From DALYLB01 sp046154695 (GTDB lineage: Bacteria; Acidobacteriota; Blastocatellia; RBC074): a stretch of 26,921 bases of DNA. How positions within the stretch are numbered: position 1 is the stretch's first letter; each line of letters opens with the position of its first letter. Below the pieces are notes generated by a model. That model was given only the letters and a program-made list of their open reading frames with translations, searched no databases and was not told the DNA's origin. Where the stretch lies: NCBI GenBank assembly GCA_046154695.1, contig JBJXFI010000276.1, positions 1 to 26,921 on the forward strand, given 5' to 3'. Below, piece by piece: positions 1 to 8,192 of the stretch. Both the position numbers and the translations under genes were made by a program.

Positions 1-217
1 AAACGCTCGCAAGCCCGTGAAACGGGCGGCAGAGCGTCCGCTGTCGCCCGTTTCACGGGCTTGAAAACCGTTTTTACCGGCCCTGGGGTTCCGGCTTCGC
101 CTTCACCCCAGGCTATATGCTGCCACCCCCTTCGCGGGTTGAGGCAAAAGAATTTCAGTACACCCTCTAAACTTAACGTCATTGGCCTTCAGGCGGTCGG
201 TCTGAAGGCGGAACTCC
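1..217. repeat. Palindromic intergenic element, copy 1 (partial, cut by window start)
   Basis: This stretch is about 95% identical, in inverted orientation, to 3661-3862. It holds a perfect 18-bp stem (11-28 with 45-62, beginning AAGCCCGTGAAACGGGCG) and the motif CCCAGGCTATATGCTG. It ends at 204-217 in GAAGGCGGAACTCC, the terminus shared with the other copies. Compared with 3661-3862 it carries roughly 15 extra bases at 191-205. The complete copy at 3661-3975 is itself a long imperfect palindrome, so this is probably the right half of a similar element whose other half lies outside the window. No ORF in it looks real. Confidence 0.85.
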
Positions 218-412
218 AAGCCTTTTTCCCCGGGGAGATCCCGTTCATCGCTGTCATTCATTCTCGTTCGCTGGTGCCGTTGTATTTGATTTCGCAAGCA
301 GACTGCCCTGAAAAGGGCGCCACCCCGCTCCCCGCGTCCCTGGGACCCTCACTCCGCCCGTTCACGGCTTCCGACTCCGTCATCATCTTCATCGCGCATC
401 TGGAAGTGCATT
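218..412. other. Leader region upstream of the polysaccharide export gene
   Basis: No gene is supported here. A short hairpin with a GAAA loop (GCCCT/AGGGC, 305-318) is present, and GGAAG at about 402-406 is a plausible ribosome binding site for the ATG at 413. I see no convincing -35/-10 pair, so the promoter of the wza/wzc pair is unlocated. Confidence 0.4.
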
Positions 413-1387
413 ATGAGCAAGACAAGATTTCTCCGCGGGTTTGGAGCATCGCATTCCGGCGGCCGGCCGTTTGAAAACGGAGCCTCAATCGGTGTTCCGC
501 GATGGTTGGTCGCGCTGCTGCTGCTTTTGTCGTCGATGCCGGGGTTCGCGCAGGCGCCGGGCGGGAGCCGGGATTACCGGCTGGGGCCGGGCGATGTGCT
601 GGTGATCGAGGTGGCGGGCGAGCCGGATCTGAAGCGGAAGGTGAAGGTGATGGAGCAGGGGACGATCCGCCTGCCCTATATCGATCACGACCTGATGGTT
701 GCGGGGCTTTCCGAGCCGCAGGTGACCGAGCTGCTGCGCCGGGAGTTCATCAGCATCCTCAAAGAGCCGCAGGTGACGATCTTCATCGAGGAGTATCACG
801 CGCGGATGGCCTCGATCGCGGGGGCCGTCAACAAGCCGATGCAGGTTCCGCTGACGCGCGAGCTGCGCCTGTACGACCTGATCAGCCAGGCGGGCGGGCT
901 GACCGACAAGGCGGGCAACATTCTGCAGTTGATCCACACGAATTCCGAAAACAGCTACGAGACGATCGACGTGCGCGAGCTGGTGCGCCGGCCGGAGCTC
1001 AACCGCGCGCTGCGGGACGGCGATTTCGTCAACGTCCCCGAGGCGGGCGTGATCTATGTCTCGGGCAATGTGAACAAGCCCGGCGCCTATCCGCTCAAGG
1101 AGGAGATCCGGCTCTCGCAGGCGATCGCGATCGCCGGGGGCGTGGCCCAGGACTCGAAGAAGCGGGAGATTCATCTCGTGCGCGCCTCCGAGACCGGCCG
1201 GCCCGGGGCCGTCGAGCAGATCGTCGATCTTCTGGAGATCGAGAAGAACCCCTCCAAGGACATCGTCCTCAAACCCTACGACGTGGTGATGGTCCCCGAG
1301 GCCACGCGCGCGAAACAGACCCGCTCCGTCATCCAGGCCTTCGCCGGCGGCCTCGCCAGCGCCCTCGGCTGGGGCATTTTGCGCTGA
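413..1387 (+). CDS. Polysaccharide biosynthesis/export protein (Wza-like, SLBB domains)
   Basis: This is a 324-residue outer-membrane polysaccharide export protein of the Wza/BexD family, which forms the export channel for capsule or exopolysaccharide. After a basic N-terminus there is a hydrophobic signal segment (WLVALLLLLSSMPGFAQA, about residues 31-48). The Poly_export domain starts at YRLGPGDVLVIEVAGEPDL (about 54-72). Two SLBB-type modules follow, at about 130-210 (GAVNKPMQVPL, LISQAGGLTDKAG) and 213-300 (VSGNVNKPGAYPL, AIAGGVAQDSKK). There is no cysteine after the signal segment, so it is not an obvious lipoprotein, unlike E. coli Wza. The next gene encodes the cognate autokinase, 37 bp downstream. 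The family call is firm; the sugar exported is unknown. Confidence 0.9.
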   Translation: MSKTRFLRGFGASHSGGRPFENGASIGVPRWLVALLLLLSSMPGFAQAPGGSRDYRLGPGDVLVIEVAGEPDLKRKVKVMEQGTIRLPYIDHDLMVAGLSEPQVTELLRREFISILKEPQVTIFIEEYHARMASIAGAVNKPMQVPLTRELRLYDLISQAGGLTDKAGNILQLIHTNSENSYETIDVRELVRRPELNRALRDGDFVNVPEAGVIYVSGNVNKPGAYPLKEEIRLSQAIAIAGGVAQDSKKREIHLVRASETGRPGAVEQIVDLLEIEKNPSKDIVLKPYDVVMVPEATRAKQTRSVIQAFAGGLASALGWGILR

Positions 1388-1396
1388 AGAGGCGCG

Positions 1397-1417
1397 ACCG
1401 GCAACCGGCAACCGACA
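1397..1417. repeat. Short 7-bp tandem repeat (ACCGGCA x2, ACCGACA)
   Basis: Three consecutive heptamers (1397-1403, 1404-1410, 1411-1417) fill the 37-bp gap between the two export genes, where a ribosome binding site for the second gene would be expected. The unit length matches the 7-bp repeat at 15699-15910, but the sequence differs. Confidence 0.7.
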
Positions 1418-1424
1418 ACAGCAT

Positions 1425-3647
1425 ATGTACGACGACAACCGAACCGCCCTCACCAACATGCCGCAGAATGGAGAGCCACGCCGCGGCGGCGAGGGCTATC
1501 CGCTTTACAGCCGCTATCCGGCCATTCAGGTCGAGAAGAATTCGGTGCGGGAGTACTGGCGAATTCTGGGCCGGCATAAATGGATCGTTCTGACGACGGT
1601 GACGGTCCTGATGACGATCGTGACGATCGGGACGGTGCTGACGCGGCCGGTCTATCAGGCCGAGTCGAAGGTCGAGATCGGAATGGACGCGACGCGAATT
1701 CTGCCGGGGCAGCGAATCATGGAGGTGGAGACGGCCAACGTCTTCAACCCGCTCTTTCTCAACACGCAGGTCGATATTCTGCGAAGCCGGGATCTCTCGC
1801 GGCGGGTCATTCAGCGGCTGAATCTGGGAGAGAACGAGGAGTTCAGGTCGAAGACGCCCGAGACCTTGAGCGACAATGAAAAAGAGGTGAAGCTGGTCAA
1901 CGGCTTTCAGCGCCGCTACAACGTGGCGGTGGGGCGGCAGAGCCGGATCGTTTCGCTGGCGTTCGACGCCTATGATCCGAAGCTGGCGGCGGATGTCGCC
2001 AACGCGGTGGCGCAGGAATACATCGGCTGGTCGATGGAGAACCGGCTGCAGGGGGTGGGGACGGCGAAGGAGTTTCTCACCCGGCGGGTGAGCGAGGCGA
2101 AGGCGGAGCTGCAGCGGTCGGAAGAGGCCTATGCGAAATACCTGGCCGAGCACAAGATCATCTCGCTCGACAACAAGGGCAGCATCACGATCCAGCGGGC
2201 CGAGGAGCTGAACCGGCAACTCGTTGAGCTGCAGAACGAGCGGCGGACGGCCGAGGCGCTCTTTCAGCGGAGCCGGGAGGTCGCGGCGGACGAGCTGCCG
2301 CCGGTGATGAACGATCCCTCGGTGCAGGGGCTGGCCCGGGAGCTGAGCAGGCAGAAACAGGAGCTGGCCAACCTTTCGGCGAAGTATCAGCCGGGCTTCC
2401 CGGCCGTCAAGCAGGTGCAGGAGCAGGTCAAGCAGCTCGAAATCCAGCTCGCCGAGCAGAAGCAGCGAATCGTCAAGAATATCGAGACGCAATATCAGGT
2501 GGCGCGCCGGCGCGAGGAGAACCTGATCTCGGCCTTCGGCCCGTCGAAGGGCGAGGCGATCCAGCAGAACCGCGAGTCGGTCGAGCTGAACATGCTGCGG
2601 CAGAAGAGCGAGACCGACCGCAAGGTCTATGAGGACATGCAGCAGCGGCTGCAGCAGGCGGAGGTCGAGAGCGAGTTCCGGCCGTCGAACGTCCGGATCA
2701 TTCAAAACGCCGAGGTGCCGATCGGGCCGATCAAGCCGAACAAGATCCTGAACATCGGGCTGAGCCTGATCATCGGGCTGGGGCTGGGGGTCGGGCTGGC
2801 GTTTTTCCGCGAATATCTGAACAACACGATCAACACGGCGGAGGACGTGGAGCGGATTCTGCAGCTCCCCTCGCTGGGGGCGATTCCGTCGCTGCAGAGC
2901 ATGGCGAAGCGGAAGCGGGTCGGCGCGGGCAAGACGGCGGCCCTTTCGCTGTCGGCGTCGAACGGCGAGCTGCTCTCGGGGCACGAATCGATCTCGTCGT
3001 ACGCGGAGTCGTACCGGGCGCTTCGCACCTCGCTGCTGCTTTCGTCGCCGGAGCACGCGCCGCGGACGATGCTCGTCACCAGCAGCCATCCGGCCGAGGG
3101 CAAGACGACCATCGTCGCCAACACGGCGATCTCCCTGGCGCAGACCGGCGCCCGCGTGATCATCCTCGACGCCGATATGCGCCGCCCGCGATGCCACAAG
3201 ATCCTCAACACGAAAAATGATATCGGGCTCTCGACCTATCTCTCGCGCGACATCCGGTTCGAGTCCGTCATTCTGGAGCACGACATCCCGAATCTATACG
3301 TGATGCCGGCCGGCCCCGTGCCCCCGAATCCGTCGGAGCTGCTCAGCTCCTACAAGCTGCGCGTCCTCATCGAGGACCTCAAGGACCAGTTCGACCACAT
3401 CATCATCGATTCGCCGCCGGTCATTCACGTGACCGACGCGCTGATTCTCTCGCCGCACGTCGACGGGACCGTGCTCGTCATCAAGAGCGGGCAGACGCCC
3501 CGCGAAGCCGTTCTCCGCGCCAAACAGGCCCTGATCGACGTCAACGCCCGGGTCTTCGGCGTCGTTCTCAACGCCATCGATCTCAATGTCGAGGGGTACT
3601 ACTACAATTACAAAAACACTCCCTATTACAACAGCACGGAAGAGTGA
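1425..3647 (+). CDS. Polysaccharide chain-length determinant / tyrosine autokinase (Wzc-like)
   Basis: This is a 740-residue inner-membrane co-polymerase fused to a cytoplasmic BY-kinase, which by family knowledge drives chain-length control and export through the Wza-type channel. The Wzz domain begins with a membrane segment at about 53-72 (WIVLTTVTVLMTIVTIGTVL). A long coiled-coil periplasmic region rich in Q, E and R follows, to about 420. The second membrane segment is at about 442-463. The kinase has Walker A (SSHPAEGKTTI, about 553-562), Walker A' (VIILDADMRRP, about 576-587) and Walker B (HIIIDSPPV, about 658-666). The C-terminus is a tyrosine cluster (YYYNYKNTPYYNS), the usual autophosphorylation tail. 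No clear Shine-Dalgarno precedes the ATG; the spacer is a 7-bp tandem repeat. All kinase motifs are intact. Confidence 0.95.
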   Translation: MYDDNRTALTNMPQNGEPRRGGEGYPLYSRYPAIQVEKNSVREYWRILGRHKWIVLTTVTVLMTIVTIGTVLTRPVYQAESKVEIGMDATRILPGQRIMEVETANVFNPLFLNTQVDILRSRDLSRRVIQRLNLGENEEFRSKTPETLSDNEKEVKLVNGFQRRYNVAVGRQSRIVSLAFDAYDPKLAADVANAVAQEYIGWSMENRLQGVGTAKEFLTRRVSEAKAELQRSEEAYAKYLAEHKIISLDNKGSITIQRAEELNRQLVELQNERRTAEALFQRSREVAADELPPVMNDPSVQGLARELSRQKQELANLSAKYQPGFPAVKQVQEQVKQLEIQLAEQKQRIVKNIETQYQVARRREENLISAFGPSKGEAIQQNRESVELNMLRQKSETDRKVYEDMQQRLQQAEVESEFRPSNVRIIQNAEVPIGPIKPNKILNIGLSLIIGLGLGVGLAFFREYLNNTINTAEDVERILQLPSLGAIPSLQSMAKRKRVGAGKTAALSLSASNGELLSGHESISSYAESYRALRTSLLLSSPEHAPRTMLVTSSHPAEGKTTIVANTAISLAQTGARVIILDADMRRPRCHKILNTKNDIGLSTYLSRDIRFESVILEHDIPNLYVMPAGPVPPNPSELLSSYKLRVLIEDLKDQFDHIIIDSPPVIHVTDALILSPHVDGTVLVIKSGQTPREAVLRAKQALIDVNARVFGVVLNAIDLNVEGYYYNYKNTPYYNSTEE

Positions 3648-3660
3648 AGGGCCTCCGTTC

Positions 3661-3975
3661 GGAGTTCCGCCTTCAGGCCAATGGCATTAAGTTTAGAGGG
3701 TGTATTGAAGTTCTTTTTCCTCAACCCGCGAAGCGGGTGGCAGCATATAGCCTGGGGTGAAGGCGAAGCCGGAACCCCAGGGCGGGTAAAAACGGTTTTC
3801 AAGCCCGTGAAACGGGCGACAGCGGACGCTCTGCCGCCCGTTTCATGGGCTTGCGAGCGTTTTCGATGCGGTCCTGGGGCTTACGCCCCAGGCTATATGC
3901 TGTCGCCTACTTCGCAGGCTGCAAAGATCCGAATTTCAAAAAAACTCTAAACTTAATGCCATTCTTCAGGCCGCT
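3661..3975. repeat. Palindromic intergenic element, copy 2 (complete)
   Basis: This element of about 315 bp is a nested imperfect palindrome. Its left end (3661-3698, starting GGAGTTCCGCCTTCAGGCC) is inverted relative to its degenerate right end (3946-3974, CTCTAAACTTAATGCCATTC). Inside, 3740-3782 pairs with 3872-3902 (around CAGCATATAGCCTGGGG). The centre 3800-3852 is an 18-bp stem with one mismatch. The segment 3661-3862 repeats 1-217 in inverted orientation. It fills the gap between the autokinase gene and the cupin gene, has no credible ORF, and shows no transposase nearby. Confidence 0.85.
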
Positions 3976-4037
3976 GCCTGTTGAAATCGGCACAGTTAAG
4001 GAAGTATTTTTGTGCCCAACAACGGAGGAACAATCCA

Positions 4038-4376
4038 ATGGAAGTGAAAGCGGTTCTCGCGGCGGCGAGGTTCTCCCCCGAGAAGATGCGGAAGATCAAC
4101 CTGTTCGAGACGGACAACTTTTTCTGTGACGTCTATTGCCTGGAGCCGGGGCAGGAGCAGAAGGTCCACGCGCACAAGGTGGAGGACAAGCTCTATTATG
4201 TGCTGGATGGCGCGGGGCTCTTTATCGTGGACGAGGAGGAGCGGGAACTGGGCCGGGAGCAGTTGATCCTCGCGCCGGCGGGCTCCGAGCACGGCGTGCG
4301 AAACACGAGCGGGGAGCGCCTGACGCTGCTTGTCTTTATGACGCCGAATCCCAACCGGTCCCGCCCGGTGGCATGA
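4038..4376 (+). CDS. Small cupin-fold protein
   Basis: This is a 112-residue single-domain cupin (Cupin_2 type). I chose the ATG at 4038 because GGAGG lies at 4024-4028; an in-frame start at 3981 would begin in the repeat. The first cupin motif is GQEQKVHAHKVEDKLYYVLDG (G, HxH, E) and the second is PAGSEHGVRN (P-G, H, N), so the usual metal ligands (His, His, Glu, His) are present. Such small cupins include isomerases, dioxygenases and sugar-binding proteins, and the substrate cannot be told from sequence. Its last 41 bases overlap, tail to tail, the end of the NagB-like gene on the other strand. Confidence 0.85.
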   Translation: MEVKAVLAAARFSPEKMRKINLFETDNFFCDVYCLEPGQEQKVHAHKVEDKLYYVLDGAGLFIVDEEERELGREQLILAPAGSEHGVRNTSGERLTLLVFMTPNPNRSRPVA

Positions 4377-5181
4377 CGGATCCGCCGCCCGGCCCGGCCG
4401 CGGCCGCGTCGAGAAAGAGCCGGACGTTTTCGTGGGCTCGCAGGATCGTCGCGGGCCGCGCGGGGGAGACCTCCGCGTGAAGCAGGTGATTCACCGCCTC
4501 ACGATACGGCGCGCCGGCGGCGATCATAAACAGGCGCGCGCATCCTAAAATCACGGGCGCGGTCACGGCGAGCGCCCGGGCCGGCGCGGCGGGGAGCGAG
4601 GCGAAGATTCCCTCTTCGACCTGCTCGTGGCGCAGGCGATCGTCCAGATCGATCATGCGAACCGGCGCGGGATCGTCGAAATCGCAGCCCGCCGAATCGA
4701 GAAAGCCGAGCTCCCCCCCGCGCCCAAGTCCGAGGACGGCGAAATCGGCCGGGCGAGCGGCCAACAGCGCGCCGTAGTTGGACATGACGGCCCGTGGATT
4801 GGCCGCCTCTCCCCGCATCCCATGAAATTCGGCCATCGGAACCCGCTTCACCAGCCGATCGATCAGCGAGAACCGGCGCGATTGCGGCGCATCCTCGCCG
4901 AGTCCCGCGAACTCCCCCGTTTGCAGCGCGATCACCCGGGTCCAGGCGACCGGCTCGCGCGCCAGCCGCTCCAGAAACAGCGCCTGCGACGGCGCGGAAT
5001 CGAAGAGCCCGATTGCCCGCCCCCGCTCCGCAATCAGACGGCGCAGATGGTCGCCGACTCCCCGGGCCGCCGCCGCCGCCGCATCTTCCCGCGTGGAATA
5101 GACCTCGCCCCGAAGGCCCCCCGCCGAAAATACGGCGATTCGCCCTTCGTTCTCATCCTCGCTGTGATTGCCGGATTGCAT
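4336..5181 (-). CDS. NagB/6-phosphogluconolactonase-family protein with altered active site
   Basis: This 281-residue protein has the fold signature of glucosamine-6-phosphate deaminase (NagB/RpiA/SugP superfamily). LQTGEFAGL (86-94) aligns with LNMDEYVGL, GLGRGGELGF (151-160) with GVGNDGHIAF, and PATILRAHENVRLFLDAAAA (243-262) with the NagB tail. The catalytic positions differ: Asp72 is Gly89, Asp141 is Gly155, His143 is Glu157 and Glu148 is Asp162 (E. coli numbering given first). Deaminase chemistry is therefore unlikely; a sugar-phosphate sensor or a changed activity is possible. The gene starts 36 bp after the phosphatase gene and is probably cotranscribed with it. No good ribosome binding site precedes the ATG. 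Its 3' end overlaps the cupin gene by 41 bp. Confidence 0.75.
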   Translation of the reverse strand: MQSGNHSEDENEGRIAVFSAGGLRGEVYSTREDAAAAAARGVGDHLRRLIAERGRAIGLFDSAPSQALFLERLAREPVAWTRVIALQTGEFAGLGEDAPQSRRFSLIDRLVKRVPMAEFHGMRGEAANPRAVMSNYGALLAARPADFAVLGLGRGGELGFLDSAGCDFDDPAPVRMIDLDDRLRHEQVEEGIFASLPAAPARALAVTAPVILGCARLFMIAAGAPYREAVNHLLHAEVSPARPATILRAHENVRLFLDAAAAGPGGGSVMPPGGTGWDSAS

Positions 5182-5217
5182 GTCTGGAAAGGAAAATCGG
5201 GCCGTCGCCGCCCCGGG

Positions 5218-5976
5218 CTATGACCAGAATCGTCGAAAAATGCCCATGACCTCGCTTTCGGTCTCGACCTCCTCGCTGACCTGGAAGACGCGCCGCGACG
5301 GCAGCTCGATCGCGGAGAGCGTGCCGGTCAGATAGGCCCCCGTATCGACGCCGATGACGCTTTCCCGGATCCAGACCCGCTCACGCTCGCCGAAGATCAT
5401 GCCGGCGATGGTGTGGCCGAATACGACGGTCTTTCCCCCGTAGCCGAAGAAGAATTTTCGATTGCGCGCCCAATACAGCTCCGGACTCTCGGGCGTCTCC
5501 CTCGGATGCCGGAACTTGCCGTCCTCTCCCTCGGTCAGGCCGGCGTGGACATAGATCGCGTATTCGTCCTCATACCAGGTCGGGAGGGAGGCGATGAAGT
5601 CCCAGTGCTCCTCGGGGACGTCGAGATTGCCTTCTTCGTCCGCGTAGCTTTGCAGCGTCTCGATTCCGCCGTTGTAATACCAGAGCTCCGCATGCTCGCT
5701 CTCCGGGCGCGCGAGCGCCGCGAGCATCATCGCTTCGTGATTGCCGCGAATCACGACCACGTTGTTCGGCGATTCGTTCTTCAACTCCAGGGCGCGATCC
5801 ACCACGCCGCGCGAGTTCTCTCCGCGATCCACCAGATCGCCGATCAGAATCAGCCGGTCCTCCCCGGGACGATAGGCCATCTCCTCCAGAAGCCGGTTGA
5901 ACAGGTTCAGCTTGCCGTGGATATCTCCCACCACCAGCCTGCGGCCAGACACAGTTTTCTCGGGCAACGTCCGCAT
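5218..5976 (-). CDS. Metallophosphoesterase, serine/threonine protein phosphatase type (PPP family)
   Basis: This 252-residue calcineurin-like phosphatase has all PPP signature blocks in order: VVGDIHGK (about 16-23), GDLVDRGENSRG (about 46-57), RGNHE (about 75-79), VHAGL and VFGHT. These supply the Asp, His, Asn and His ligands of the two-metal centre. By family it hydrolyses phosphoprotein or small phosphoester bonds in the cytoplasm; bacterial PrpA/PrpB-type enzymes are the closest named relatives. It is the first gene of a minus-strand pair with the NagB-like gene and is divergent from pgsA across a 176-bp gap. Whether it acts on protein or on a nucleotide such as Ap4A is not decided by the sequence. 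Confidence 0.9.
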   Translation of the reverse strand: MRTLPEKTVSGRRLVVGDIHGKLNLFNRLLEEMAYRPGEDRLILIGDLVDRGENSRGVVDRALELKNESPNNVVVIRGNHEAMMLAALARPESEHAELWYYNGGIETLQSYADEEGNLDVPEEHWDFIASLPTWYEDEYAIYVHAGLTEGEDGKFRHPRETPESPELYWARNRKFFFGYGGKTVVFGHTIAGMIFGERERVWIRESVIGVDTGAYLTGTLSAIELPSRRVFQVSEEVETESEVMGIFRRFWS

Positions 5977-6152
5977 ATTGAAAACCAGAAATTAACCGGG
6001 GATCGTAAACGGCGGCCATTATTGCTCAGAACGCTTTCAAAAGAAAAACCCAAAAGCTATCATGCGCCCGGTCAACCATCGTTTCAGAGGTTTTTGAGCC
6101 CCAATCCGCCATTTTCGAACAGAATCGGACTTTTTTTCGCAACGGCAATGTC
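5977..6152. other. Divergent intergenic region between phosphatase gene and pgsA
   Basis: This 176-bp AT-richer gap must hold promoters for both directions. The best plus-strand candidate is TTTCAA (6035-6040), a 17-bp spacer and TATCAT (6058-6063): a good -10 but a weak -35. I see no palindromic operator. Confidence 0.35.
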
Positions 6153-6718
6153 ATGTCTTCGTTTTTAACCGTCGCCAATCTTCTCACCGTGCTGAGATTG
6201 ATCATGATTCCCGTCTTTGTCTCGGCGCTTTTTTACCAGAAGTTCGTCTGGGCGCTGACCCTCTTCTTTCTCGCCGCTGTCACGGACGGGTTGGACGGTC
6301 TGGTGGCGCGGGCCTTCAACCAGAAAACGGCGCTCGGCGCCATTCTCGACCCGATGGCCGACAAGATCCTGCTGGTAACGGCCTTCATCACGCTCTCGCT
6401 GCCCCGGTTCACAATCACCGACCCCATCCCGTTTTGGCTGACGGCGACCGCCATCAGCCGCGACGTGTTTATCGTGCTCGGCGCCCTGGTGATCAACATG
6501 ACGACCGGCTTCAGCGATTTTCGCCCCTCGATTCCCGGCAAACTCAATACGTTCGTCCAGATCATCACGATCGTCTTTTTTCTCATGGCGAACGCGTTTC
6601 AGGTGCTACCGGAATATCTTCCGATCGTCTACTATGCCGCCCTCGGGATGGCCGTCTTCTCGGGACTGCACTATATTCTGCACGTCAATAAACTGATCGG
6701 TGAGAACCAGAAGAAGTG

Positions 6719-6719
<1 letters not shown>
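6153..6719 (+). CDS. pgsA: CDP-diacylglycerol--glycerol-3-phosphate 3-phosphatidyltransferase
   Basis: This is a 188-residue integral membrane CDP-alcohol phosphatidyltransferase. The family motif D-x2-DG-x2-AR-x8-G-x3-D-x3-D is intact (D45, D48, G49, A52, R53, G62, D66, D70). The N-terminus NLLTVLRLIMIPVFV and the motif context GAILDPMADK are typical of PgsA, which makes phosphatidylglycerophosphate for PG and cardiolipin. About five or six hydrophobic segments are visible. The stop overlaps the start of the next gene (TGATG), indicating translational coupling. A second, more divergent family member sits at 25311-25949. The pgsA assignment rests on overall resemblance, since the motif is shared by the whole family. 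Confidence 0.88.
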
Positions 6720-8005
<1,286 letters not shown>

Positions 8006-8034
8006 TGAAATTTCTCTGCGGGGAGAATCAAAAT

Positions 8035-8066
8035 AGTTGACAGTGCCAGACTCAACTTTTATACTT
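8035..8066 (+). promoter_or_regulatory. dnaK operon promoter overlapped by HAIR-like HspR operator
   Basis: A near-consensus sigma-70 promoter is present: TTGACA at 8037-8042, a 17-bp spacer and TATACT at 8060-8065. Overlapping it is an inverted repeat, AGTTGA (8035-8040) and TCAACT (8052-8057). Its TTGA-N11-TCAA core has exactly the spacing of the known HspR operator CTTGAGT-N7-ACTCAAG, though the two outer half-site bases differ. Binding here would block the -35 region. An hspR gene ends the operon, which makes autoregulation likely. The promoter is seen directly; the operator role is inferred. Confidence 0.75.
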
Positions 8067-8192
8067 CGCCCGTCATCGGGAGACGCAATTCTGAGAAGTT
8101 GAATAAATTGGGGGCATTGAGGGTAAGAGCCGATAGTCGGTGGGGACTGGTCAATGCTGAAAATGGGTGGGAGTTAGCCGTAGGAGGCGAGA

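Noticed and set aside
485..1459. Long minus-strand open frame opposite the Wza-like gene
   Set aside because: Its translation is rich in Arg, His, Leu and Asp with no domain pattern, as expected for the complement of a GC-rich gene. The plus-strand protein matches a known family.
3681..3950. Small plus-strand ORF inside the palindromic element
   Set aside because: It is simply the repeat read in one frame, with no ribosome binding site and no resemblance to a protein family.
1..3975. Composite transposon carrying the polysaccharide export genes
   Set aside because: The flanking inverted repeats contain no transposase or IS-like ORF, and related palindromes occur elsewhere in the window without cargo.
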